A stretch of DNA of 6,159 nt from contig CAZMNW010000056.1 in assembly GCA_964567755.1 (NCBI GenBank), positions 1 to 6,159 of the forward strand, written 5' to 3'. Source of the DNA: DASRJW01 sp964567755. Its GTDB lineage: Bacteria; Krumholzibacteriota; Krumholzibacteriia; G020349025. The position numbers and the translations under genes were made by a program. Positions 1 through 6,159 of the stretch are shown here, one piece after another (within the stretch, counting starts at the first letter, position 1; every line of letters begins with the position of its first letter). The notes below the pieces were generated by a model, which worked only from the letters and a program-made list of their open reading frames with translations, did no database searches and was not told the DNA's origin.

Positions 1-141
1 TCGACGCTCACAATCGCCCCAGGACGAACACATTCGACCCGGGGATACATCCGAGTACCCCCGAAATCGGGGTGTTCGAACTGGTCGAAGTCGTACTGTA
101 AATTCACGAGCGGAGCGTCGCATTCACGTTGACAGGTTCCG
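1..141 (-). repeat. Left arm of 141-bp perfect inverted repeat; probable end of a multicopy mobile element
   Basis: This is the exact reverse complement of 6019-6159. The match ends sharply: base 142 does not pair with base 6018. Read outward from the large gene, the arm begins CGGAACCTGTCAACGTGAAT. It contains two copies of CGTGAAT (minus strand, 122-128 and 102-108) 20 bases apart and a GC-rich hairpin at 59-72. A terminus starting TGT with short repeats spaced about two helical turns apart recalls IS21-type insertion-sequence ends, but I cannot name the family. No complete transposase gene lies in the arm, so the body of the element would lie outside the window. The arm supplies the last five codons and the stop of the large NTPase gene. 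The repeat is seen directly; the insertion-sequence identity is inferred. Confidence 0.9.
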
Positions 142-3100
142 ATCGACGAGCGCTGATCCATATCTTTGAACCAACCATGGGTAGCCACCTGTGTACTCGT
201 AGACTCGTTGCGGTGCCTCGGGTGCAAGCGCGACCCATTGTCCTAAGCCTCCACCAAGGACTTTGGACACTCCATCTTCCGAGAGGAACGATACCCGCAG
301 GCCTATCAATGAACCAAAGATGCGATGATTAACTATGTCTGACAAGCGATCGAAGCGCACTGAGCCGGTGAATAGCGCTCTCAACTTGCCCTTCTCCATC
401 AAGCCGCGCATAACGTCTAGAACCAGCGCATCGCGTTCAGTGCCCACTCCAGACCGTCTGATTGCAGTCAGAAGCAGCTGAAATTCGTCGATGATTAGAA
501 GCGGGACGTGTCCCGGTGCAGCGAGTGCGATATCAGAAAGGAAAGTGTCGAAGGCGGGTCCAGCTCCACTTCTCAGCATTTCTGCAGTCGGGGGCTCAAC
601 CTCAACACGCTGTGCGGCATTTACCGTACGCGCAATTCGTACGGCCAACTGCTGCAGCACACCTGCGGAATCGGTGGCTTGAAGGTGTAAATCATCTTCG
701 ACGTTAACAGGTATCGGGATGATACTTGGCGGCAAATGGAGTGGCAAAAAGTTAAGCAGAGATGTCTTCCCTACCCGGCGTATACCATCGAGGAAGTATT
801 TCTCGTGCTGCTCGCCGCCAAGAAAGCTTGCAGCAATCTTCTTCAATACGTCCGTCCGGCCTTGGAATAAGGCCGGTTCCCTCGGTGCTAGCGGCTGGCC
901 CGTCTGGAAGAGCAGTGGGATTTGATCAGCACCAATTGCGGTGGCAAGGGTGCGGATCGGGACCGTCTTCTTACTGATCCCCAAAGGCACATTCGGTGAT
1001 CCTTCCGCCGAAGCCCGAAGGCTCACTCCAAAGGCAACCTCCCGTAGAGAGGGGTCCACAGTTGTGCGCTCCAACGGTAGCGTAACGAGTTGACTTCCTT
1101 GTGATTCGATCTTCGCAATAAGGCGATCACGCTTCCCGGAAATGACGAATGTTGGCTGCTCCACCAGGACTTCGACGAGCACGTCGGTTACCGCCCGCAC
1201 GGATTTGTTGAATAGCCTCAACACGAGCGTGGACCGGGCATTCTCAAGACTTAGGAAAGGATTCTCGACCCTGCTTTCCACGTCAGGAGCTACGCCAGCA
1301 AGCCGTGACATGTCTCCGACCACAAGCTTAAGTGCGGATTGATAAGGTGTAAGAACATTCTCGAGATTTTTCGACATGGCGCCGCCCGCGAAGAGCTTGG
1401 CCAAGCGATCCTCACAGCCTTGCGCCCGATCAAACAGTGTGCGACGGATATCGTGCTGGTCAGGATCATTGGAAGAGAAGGTCCTTATCACCACAGCCAT
1501 GTCACCCATGATCGTCCGTGGGATGACGCTGTCGTCGGGGTGCATGGTGGTGATAATGCTAGTCAATTCATCGATTGCGTTCTGATTATCGAGATAGGTC
1601 TGCACATTGCGAATTTGACTCATGGCCGCATTAACCCAGACCAACCTATTGGCGAGCGGTACAAGCTCTCGTCTGATCGGTTCAGCCGGGCCCTGGTCCT
1701 CGGGTTGAAATGCGGCGCCAGGCTCCGGAGGCACAGCCGCGTTATGGGGGTCTGGAGCAAGATGACGAAATGATTGCAACAAGTCCTCGGCGGCCCCATA
1801 CTCCTTGGCGATGTCATACGCCTGCTTCCCGAGTTGACCCGTTCGTTCACAGAGATCAAGCAGGTCTCGACAGGCCTCATCAACCTCTCGCGGGACCCGG
1901 CCACGTTTGTTATTGATCATATCAAGCCGCTGACGTAGTACGCGGAAGGCGCCATCGATGTCTCGTGGATCCTTTTCTTTCTCCAGCACGCGCGCAAGTG
2001 TGATGTAATTCGGCACCCAACCGGTATTGTAAGTGCTTATGCGCAATTCCAACCAAGGAATCAACTGTTCGACTTGTCCCTCGACGATAGCGCGTTTAAC
2101 AATCTCGTCAAAGTCCTGAAAGTCTAACCGGAGACTTGCATCGGGCATCTGCCATCGAGCCTGCCAGTGGCGCGTCAATTGCCCGAGCAGGGACTCGGCT
2201 CGTCCGCGGTCACCTATAGAGTGTGCCGTGCAGATGGCCAGAGCGTGGTACCTAAGACTTAACGTGCGCGGGACGACGGCGAGAAAGCGCGCTTGATCTT
2301 CAAGAGCTAAGGACAGCCCCAAAATGATTAACAGCAGATCCGGATCAGCAGCGCCCGAGTCCAGTACACTTGTGAAAAGAGTATACGCACTCTGCTCATC
2401 CTTGTTCTCATATCGAATAACCGCAAGATTCCAACTGGTAGCTATACGGCCAGGACTGCGCTTGAGAACATCCCGGAACATCTGCTCAGCAGGAACGAGG
2501 TTGCCCAATCGGGCTTGCAGGTATGCAACCCAGTCGCGAACGTCGAGGTTGTCAGTATCTTGGAGCCATAGCTGCTTAGCCAGGGCGAGGGCCCTCTGAT
2601 GAGCGTCGGGATCATTCGTGCGGGACCAGCCACTAATCTTATCAAACATCCATTTCTGTTTAGATGGCGCAGTGGGCCAAACCGGGGCACGGTAGTTGAT
2701 CCGGCGCCGAGCTTCGGTGTACAAGTAAGACTTGAGTTCCTTGGCACTGGCTTTTAGAAGATCAGTGACAAGAGTCAAGTCGCCACCCGCGCGAATCACT
2801 TCCTCACGACGATGCTCGTCGATCAGACCGACGTCGTCCCCGCTAGTCAGATCACCCATATCCTGCATGAACTTGATGAGGTCCTCGAATCCTGCTTGTC
2901 TTAAAAGACGCACCCATTCAGGACGTTTATCAGCCCAGAGCGGTGGGAGAGTGAGCCGGTAAAGAACCGGCATGTTGACGCGAGCGTATTCTTTGAGGCG
3001 CGGCAGATCAGACTGAAGCAACTCGCGCAAACGCCTGTCGAAATGTCGAGCAAGAGTATGATTGCGCACTTGCTCCTTCAGCACGGTGTCGGGACGTTGG

Positions 3101-4464
3101 GTAGGTCGAAATCGCGAAGTCTTGGCCTGGAAGTAATAGCCAAGTGCATCATTTAGACAGACAGCATCCAGCCGGACAAGTAGTTTACTGAGTTCCCCAG
3201 AGTCATCATGCGACGAGCGATTGGAATCGGTCTTCCAGAGGTCAGAGACAGAGTAACACGCTTCCTGAAGAAGAACCGCAAAGTACTCCTGTTGCTTCTC
3301 GCGAGGCCGCTCCCGTTCGATCAGGATTTTGGCCATTTCGCCGAAGATGTTGGACAACCAAAATCCGTCTGCTGGCTGAGCTTCCCGTAAGGGCGCAGCC
3401 ACACGCGTCGCCGCATATACGGCGGGTAATAGGAAGACGCTTGTGCTGTGCCTCTTGCCAGTCTTCCAAGCGGCATATTCCTTCGCGGCGTAATCGAGAC
3501 TGGGGGTTACTTCCGAAAGGAGATCCGGGGCGATCGCTTGCGCAAGGCGGCGCAGCTCATTCAAATGGCGCAGGAAGGTTTCGGAAATCTCGCTCTCGGT
3601 CTGGGGTCGTTTCCAGCTGAGACCACCCCTACGGCCCAGCCCCTCATTATGGGGTTGATAGTCAGCTGTCTCTGCGACGGGTGTATGAGCCATTGTAGGA
3701 CCACACATGGTATCGCTGGCATCGACGGGCCCGGGTAACAGGGACCCCTCAGCAGGAGTGGTTGCGTCGGCGGCAAGCGTTGAAACTGTGACGGGCGGGA
3801 GGGTAATATTCAGTCTCCTTGCCGCGTCCGAGATAACATCAGAAAACGACTTGCAGGAAAGCAAGTCTAGGCACCAGGATCGAATCTGATCCACATGATC
3901 GTCGATGTTCTTGCCGGCGGTTCTGAGGGCGGTTAGCGAAAGGACAAGTCCCAGCTTGATATGATCCAGGAGGTCAGATTCGGGAATTCCGAGAGGAGCT
4001 AAAATACGTGCCGCTTCATCAAGGAGGGTGGCAGGTGTCGATGGAAGTTCGACTACTAAACGGGACATCATCCATAACTTAGCGGCCTCGAGTCTTTCCG
4101 GGATATCGTGGTGCCCTGGGATCGCGGAGAAGCTGCAAAGCCAGTCGCTCCGCTGCATTATTCTTAGCGCGACCTGTTCTGATGCCGGGACTGGATTCTG
4201 AAGTAGAGACAGAACTTCTTGTAGCGCGAGAGTGCTGACCATCTGGAGGAGATGGGATCTGATCGACGGTTGCCAGGACGTGATGGAGATCTGATTCGAT
4301 ATAGACTGTTCGAACTCCTCTAAGATGCTCTCATGGGTGTCCGGACTTGTACTGAATTGTTGAACAAGCTTCTTGAAGTCGAAGAAGCGCCCTGGGAGAG
4401 AAGCATCAAGTTCCTCTATATTTTGAAACTTAATATGCAAGCCTGACATTAACTCGCTCACCAT
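124..4464 (-). CDS. Large TPR / beta-sandwich / STAND-like P-loop NTPase, C-terminus truncated by the repeat
   Basis: This is an uninterrupted frame of 1,446 residues with no signal peptide or obvious membrane segment, so probably cytoplasmic. Residues 1-220 are mainly helical and unrecognised. Residues 220-295 are a Pro/Thr/Gly-rich linker. Residues 295-600 are a second unrecognised helical, charged region. Residues about 620-760 have TPR-like helical pairs. Residues about 1066-1160 are beta-rich and Ig/CARDB-like. Residues 1200-1446 are a P-loop NTPase, with an F-x-GR box at 1200-1203, Walker A G1227-IRRVGKT-1234, Walker B LLIIDE at 1322-1327, a TGSVR sensor-like motif at 1366-1370, and GGYP at 1426-1429. 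These motifs match archaeal-type/STAND ATPases, which typically couple nucleotide binding to signalling or immune activation. Family members normally continue with a lid or winged helix after the GGxP motif. Here the frame enters the left repeat and stops after RNLST, so the end is lost and activity is doubtful. The start could be ATG 4464, GTG 4461 or ATG 4449. Confidence 0.85.
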   Translation of the reverse strand: MVSELMSGLHIKFQNIEELDASLPGRFFDFKKLVQQFSTSPDTHESILEEFEQSISNQISITSWQPSIRSHLLQMVSTLALQEVLSLLQNPVPASEQVALRIMQRSDWLCSFSAIPGHHDIPERLEAAKLWMMSRLVVELPSTPATLLDEAARILAPLGIPESDLLDHIKLGLVLSLTALRTAGKNIDDHVDQIRSWCLDLLSCKSFSDVISDAARRLNITLPPVTVSTLAADATTPAEGSLLPGPVDASDTMCGPTMAHTPVAETADYQPHNEGLGRRGGLSWKRPQTESEISETFLRHLNELRRLAQAIAPDLLSEVTPSLDYAAKEYAAWKTGKRHSTSVFLLPAVYAATRVAAPLREAQPADGFWLSNIFGEMAKILIERERPREKQQEYFAVLLQEACYSVSDLWKTDSNRSSHDDSGELSKLLVRLDAVCLNDALGYYFQAKTSRFRPTQRPDTVLKEQVRNHTLARHFDRRLRELLQSDLPRLKEYARVNMPVLYRLTLPPLWADKRPEWVRLLRQAGFEDLIKFMQDMGDLTSGDDVGLIDEHRREEVIRAGGDLTLVTDLLKASAKELKSYLYTEARRRINYRAPVWPTAPSKQKWMFDKISGWSRTNDPDAHQRALALAKQLWLQDTDNLDVRDWVAYLQARLGNLVPAEQMFRDVLKRSPGRIATSWNLAVIRYENKDEQSAYTLFTSVLDSGAADPDLLLIILGLSLALEDQARFLAVVPRTLSLRYHALAICTAHSIGDRGRAESLLGQLTRHWQARWQMPDASLRLDFQDFDEIVKRAIVEGQVEQLIPWLELRISTYNTGWVPNYITLARVLEKEKDPRDIDGAFRVLRQRLDMINNKRGRVPREVDEACRDLLDLCERTGQLGKQAYDIAKEYGAAEDLLQSFRHLAPDPHNAAVPPEPGAAFQPEDQGPAEPIRRELVPLANRLVWVNAAMSQIRNVQTYLDNQNAIDELTSIITTMHPDDSVIPRTIMGDMAVVIRTFSSNDPDQHDIRRTLFDRAQGCEDRLAKLFAGGAMSKNLENVLTPYQSALKLVVGDMSRLAGVAPDVESRVENPFLSLENARSTLVLRLFNKSVRAVTDVLVEVLVEQPTFVISGKRDRLIAKIESQGSQLVTLPLERTTVDPSLREVAFGVSLRASAEGSPNVPLGISKKTVPIRTLATAIGADQIPLLFQTGQPLAPREPALFQGRTDVLKKIAASFLGGEQHEKYFLDGIRRVGKTSLLNFLPLHLPPSIIPIPVNVEDDLHLQATDSAGVLQQLAVRIARTVNAAQRVEVEPPTAEMLRSGAGPAFDTFLSDIALAAPGHVPLLIIDEFQLLLTAIRRSGVGTERDALVLDVMRGLMEKGKLRALFTGSVRFDRLSDIVNHRIFGSLIGLRVSFLSEDGVSKVLGGGLGQWVALAPEAPQRVYEYTGGYPWLVQRYGSALVDRNLST

Positions 4465-4469
4465 TCCTT
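4447..4469 (-). promoter_or_regulatory. Ambiguous translation start of the large NTPase gene
   Basis: Three start codons lie in frame: ATG at 4464-4462, GTG at 4461-4459 and ATG at 4449-4447. The best Shine-Dalgarno-like run, AAGGA at 4469-4465, directly abuts the first ATG, which is too close for normal use. It lies only three bases from the GTG. The third candidate has a weak GAGCGAG (4459-4453) three bases upstream. I cannot decide between them; the proteins would differ by at most five residues. Confidence 0.4.
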
Positions 4470-4815
4470 GAGAGTGCGTAGCAGAATCCTGGGGTCCTGT
4501 CTCTTCAGCTGCGCCTCCGTCCCATTCCGTCCCGCTGGTGTCTGCCGACTGAGTTGTTGAGCATCAGCCGCCGGTTTGCTGCAGTCGACCGAAAGCCCCT
4601 GTCGCCAGCATCGGACTTACGACGGGCACACGATGCCTCGCGCCGCGGGCTTCTGACATCTGATGCGAGCCGCCGCAGGCTAACAGATCGAGATACCGCC
4701 AGTAAAGCGCCTCCGTTGCGGGTTTAGCGTGCCGACCTCGGCCTCGTGGAACAGCTCGAACGACCGCGCCAGCGCCGACGAAGCCACGCCAATCAATGGC
4801 GTCTATTACGTACAC
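4467..4815 (-). other. Doubtful upstream reading frame in phase with the large gene, one stop between them
   Basis: A GTG at 4815-4813 opens an 83-codon frame ending at TGA 4566-4564. The same frame then stays open with no start codon until it joins the large gene at 4464. The predicted peptide (with segments such as HAKPATEALYWRYLDLL) is not one I recognise, and no ribosome site precedes the GTG. It could be chance, a gene remnant, or the former N-terminus of the large protein separated by a nonsense change. Otherwise this stretch is the upstream region of the large gene. I saw no convincing minus-strand promoter, tRNA or long repeat in it. Confidence 0.2.
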
Positions 4816-4901
4816 GTTGCCATATTGCAGGTTGGACGCATACGAGGATTGGAGTCCACGGTATCACCAACTACTTTCCCTTTAACATGGCAGTTACGCG
4901 C

Positions 4902-4930
4902 TTGACGACGTAATTAAGGCCTAGTAGATT
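4902..4930 (+). promoter_or_regulatory. Candidate sigma70-type promoter for the plus-strand genes
   Basis: TTGACG at 4902-4907 is a five-of-six match to the -35 consensus. It is followed after exactly 17 bases by TAGATT at 4925-4930, a -10 box that keeps the TA...T positions. It lies in a locally AT-richer stretch (about 4860-4935) between divergent genes. Transcription would begin near 4937, giving a leader of about 175 bases before the GTG at 5113. No other promoter before the three small genes stands out as well. This is prediction by eye, without expression evidence. Confidence 0.45.
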
Positions 4931-5100
4931 CTTCTTCGTAACGCGCTCCCGGCGCATCTAACATGCCGGGACCGCCAGAGCGGCACGGCCGGCTCTTCTT
5001 TTCTCGACTTAGTTTTCGCAGAGTTCTCGATCGTCAGCGAAAGATCGCCGCAAGGCGGGTAACGCTCACGTCGCGAGTCGATAGCGGAAACCGAGCGGAG

Positions 5101-5106
5101 AAGAGG
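5101..5106 (+). promoter_or_regulatory. Ribosome binding site that decides the GTG 5113 start
   Basis: AAGAGG lies six bases before GTG 5113. The longer alternative start, ATG 4963, has no Shine-Dalgarno-like sequence before it and would add 50 residues of arginine-rich, low-information sequence. The GTG also places the first zinc-ligand cysteine at residue 4, as is common in small zinc-ribbon proteins. Confidence 0.55.
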
Positions 5107-5112
5107 ATCACC

Positions 5113-5445
5113 GTGAGACTCTGCAAAAACTGCCACTTGAGACCCATCCCTCCGGGCCACCGTATCTACTGCGAACAGTGCTCCTCTAGGGCCAGCGCGA
5201 TTTGGAAGGCCCGCCAGCGAAGGCAATGGGCTCAGGACTGGCGTGCCCATGGGAGGGTCGGTCAGCCGCCTTGGCTCGATGATTGGCAGAGCATCGAGGT
5301 GCGTCGCACCTACTACCGAGACTACATGCGCCGGTGGCGTCGCCGTCGAAAATCAGACAGTCCAACCGAATCGCGAGTTCCGCTGACCTCAGCAGCCGGG
5401 CAGTCTCGTCGCGGCAGTCCTTGCGCAGATCGGGACCCGCCATAG
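5113..5445 (+). CDS. Small basic zinc-ribbon protein (hypothetical)
   Basis: From GTG 5113 the product is 110 residues. A treble-clef or zinc-ribbon-like motif opens the protein: C4-x2-C7, then C20-x2-C23, with IPPG and YC around the turns, as in many short bacterial and phage zinc fingers. Residues about 30-75 are helical and rich in Arg, Trp and Tyr, ending with a strongly basic run (YMRRWRRRRK) that suggests nucleic-acid binding. The tail from about residue 78 is Ser/Pro/Arg-rich and probably disordered. A DNA- or RNA-binding regulator or accessory protein of a mobile element is plausible, but I recognise no specific family. It is the first of three plus-strand genes and lies downstream of the candidate promoter at 4902-4930. 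The longer frame from ATG 4963 is possible but poorly supported. Confidence 0.6.
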   Translation: MRLCKNCHLRPIPPGHRIYCEQCSSRASAIWKARQRRQWAQDWRAHGRVGQPPWLDDWQSIEVRRTYYRDYMRRWRRRRKSDSPTESRVPLTSAAGQSRRGSPCADRDPP

Positions 5446-5565
5446 GCGTGTCAAACAACGCAGCTGTCTTAGCGCCCATTTGTAGAGACCCGCGGATAGG
5501 CACTGCGAGGGACCGTAACCAGAGAATGGTTTGTTTTTGATTTGAGCAGCGACCTGACGCAGAGG

Positions 5566-5572
5566 AAGGAGG
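5566..5572 (+). promoter_or_regulatory. Strong ribosome binding site for the 52-residue peptide gene
   Basis: AAGGAGG, close to the perfect anti-16S complement, lies five bases before ATG 5578. It sets the start at 5578 rather than at the in-frame TTG 5542, which has no such site. It is the strongest evidence that this very short gene is real. Confidence 0.8.
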
Positions 5573-5577
5573 TGCAT

Positions 5578-5736
5578 ATGTCGAATCTGGGCAGGCTCCG
5601 CGACGCCGTCGTGAATCGTGGCCGCGAGGTCGAAGTCACCTCGTCGGGTGAGGTCCGCGAGGCTCGCCGGGACGGCGAGACGAAACCGGAGCCACAGAAG
5701 CCGACCAAGCTCGCGCCGAGAACGTTCGGCGCCTGA
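5578..5736 (+). CDS. Small charged hypothetical protein, 52 residues
   Basis: The peptide starts MSNLGRLRDAVV and ends APRTFGA. It has an N-terminal amphipathic helical segment, then a charged Glu/Arg/Lys/Pro-rich tail that looks disordered. There is no cysteine, no membrane segment and no recognisable domain. The near-consensus ribosome site and high third-position GC support expression. It sits 24 bases upstream of the next gene, which has its own ribosome site, so the two are probably co-transcribed and may act together. A small partner or adaptor for the following protein is a guess from position only. Confidence 0.65.
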   Translation: MSNLGRLRDAVVNRGREVEVTSSGEVREARRDGETKPEPQKPTKLAPRTFGA

Positions 5737-5750
5737 GCGCAACCCGGTGC

Positions 5751-5756
5751 AGGAGG
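5751..5756 (+). promoter_or_regulatory. Ribosome binding site for the gene at 5761
   Basis: AGGAGG lies four bases before GTG 5761. The short spacing is acceptable for such a strong match, and no better start lies nearby in the frame. Confidence 0.65.
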
Positions 5757-5760
5757 TGTC

Positions 5761-6036
5761 GTGACAGTAGCCAGCTGGATCCTCGGCGACGGTTCGGTGC
5801 TCACGCAGCTCTCGGAGGGGCTCAAGCCTCACGTGCTCGTGCGCGTCGTTGTCCCGGACCAGGACCCGGATGGCCGGCCGCCGCGGTCGCGGCACCTCCA
5901 AACCTTGGTGGAAGACAGGCTGATCAAGCTCGCCGGCGGTGCGACGTCCTACGCGGGTACCGGATGCTGGCGGGATGACGAAGGTGCAGTTCACCGAGAA
6001 CGCGTCACGATCGTGGAACGGAACCTGTCAACGTGA
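5761..6036 (+). CDS. Small hypothetical protein, 3' end truncated by the right repeat
   Basis: The GTG-initiated product is 91 residues. It looks like a compact alpha/beta fold: a strand (HVLVRVVVP, about 24-32), a helix (LQTLVEDRLIKLAGG, about 46-60), then strands around TSYAGTGCWRDDEG and HRERVTIVE. The layout of a small-residue turn (GGATSYAGTGCW) followed by an acidic turn and a hydrophobic strand recalls small single-domain proteins that would normally continue for another 40 or so residues. I cannot name the family. The natural sequence ends at IVE (base 6018). The next bases belong to the repeat and add RNLST and TGA, the same tail as on the large NTPase. The lost end probably makes the protein nonfunctional. 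Confidence 0.6.
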   Translation: MTVASWILGDGSVLTQLSEGLKPHVLVRVVVPDQDPDGRPPRSRHLQTLVEDRLIKLAGGATSYAGTGCWRDDEGAVHRERVTIVERNLST

Positions 6037-6159
6037 ATGCGACGCTCCGCTCGTGAATTTACAGTACGACTTCGACCAGTTCGAACACCCCGATTTCGGG
6101 GGTACTCGGATGTATCCCCGGGTCGAATGTGTTCGTCCTGGGGCGATTGTGAGCGTCGA
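6019..6159 (+). repeat. Right arm of 141-bp perfect inverted repeat; probable end of a multicopy mobile element
   Basis: Base-for-base inverted copy of 1-141. Its inner edge supplies the terminal codons and stop (TGA 6034-6036) of the gene at 5761. If the element's tip is the TGT at 6026, the seven further shared bases CGGAACC (6019-6025; 135-141 on the left) need explaining. They could belong to the element, or reflect target preference. Two CGTGAAT copies lie at 6032-6038 and 6052-6058. Outward from GTG 6053 a frame of about 35 codons stays open to the window edge. The opposite strand also has a frame ending at TAA (99-101 in the left arm). Neither frame is recognisable as a transposase fragment. 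Confidence 0.9.
6088..6101. repeat. GC-rich hairpin inside the repeat arm (copy at 59-72)
   Basis: CCCCGA and TCGGGG form a perfect six-base stem around a two-base centre. The same structure is at 59-72 in the left arm. A wider pair, CGAACAC (6082-6088) and GTGTTCG (6129-6135), could form an alternative larger stem. No T-run follows, so a rho-independent terminator is unlikely. A structural role near the element's end is possible. Confidence 0.4.

Noticed and set aside
59..72. Rho-independent terminator
   Set aside because: The stem is perfect but very short-looped and is not followed by a T-run on either strand.
1339..1773. A plus-strand open frame of 144 codons inside the large gene
   Set aside because: It lies wholly antisense to the continuous 1,446-codon frame, has no ribosome site of note and no recognisable motif. 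Several similar antisense frames across 129-3889 were left out for the same reason.
4560..4960. tRNA gene, CRISPR array or attachment site in the intergenic region
   Set aside because: I saw no cloverleaf with the expected T-loop, no regularly spaced direct repeats and no duplicated core sequence.
4963..5112. A 50-residue N-terminal extension of the zinc-ribbon protein from ATG 4963
   Set aside because: No ribosome site precedes ATG 4963, and the extension is low-information basic sequence, whereas GTG 5113 has AAGAGG at good spacing.
5389..5994. A minus-strand frame of 201 codons opposite the small plus-strand genes
   Set aside because: The plus-strand genes have strong ribosome sites and coherent short products. 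The antisense frame is a common artefact in GC-rich coding DNA, and its product shows no recognisable motif.
1..6159. A complete linear plasmid or phage with terminal inverted repeats
   Set aside because: Both outermost genes are cut at the repeat edges, and no replication, terminal-protein or structural gene is present. Insertion-sequence copies explain the ends better.
1..6159. A phase-variable inversion that swaps 3' ends of two genes
   Set aside because: The shared repeat contains a stop five codons in, in the frame both genes use, so inversion would not change either protein. No recombinase gene is in the window.

Overview
The window is a 6,159-base stretch bounded by a perfect 141-base inverted repeat: bases 1-141 are the exact reverse complement of bases 6019-6159, and identity stops abruptly at 142/6018. 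Moderately high GC, GTG starts and strong AGGAGG-type ribosome sites suggest a high-GC bacterium, possibly an actinomycete; no gene here fixes the taxonomy. The inverted ends look like the same end of one multicopy element (probably an insertion sequence) reached from both sides. An arm of exactly 141 bases also equals a common largest k-mer in metagenome assembly, so the true repeat probably continues beyond the window.

Layout. (1) 124-4464, minus strand: one uninterrupted reading frame of 1,446 codons for a multidomain protein. It has a long helical N-terminal half, a TPR-like section, a beta-rich Ig-like segment and a C-terminal P-loop NTPase of the STAND/archaeal-ATPase type, with intact Walker A and Walker B motifs. 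It stops inside the left repeat arm just after the conserved GGYP motif, so its C-terminus has almost certainly been cut off. (2) 4465-5112: intergenic DNA between divergent genes, holding a doubtful reading frame on the minus strand and a plausible sigma70-type promoter on the plus strand. (3) 5113-6036, plus strand: three small genes, each with a good ribosome site. They encode a 110-residue zinc-ribbon protein, a 52-residue charged peptide, and a 91-residue protein that runs into the right repeat arm and is cut off in the same way.

Both flanking genes run outward into the repeat in the same frame, so both end with the same residues RNLST and the same TGA. The simplest reading is that two copies of a mobile element, in opposite orientation, truncated the two outermost genes. 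The large NTPase resembles signal-transducing NTPases of bacterial conflict systems. An immune or stress-sensing role is plausible but is inferred only from architecture. Nothing in the sequence shows that the NTPase and the small divergent genes form one system.
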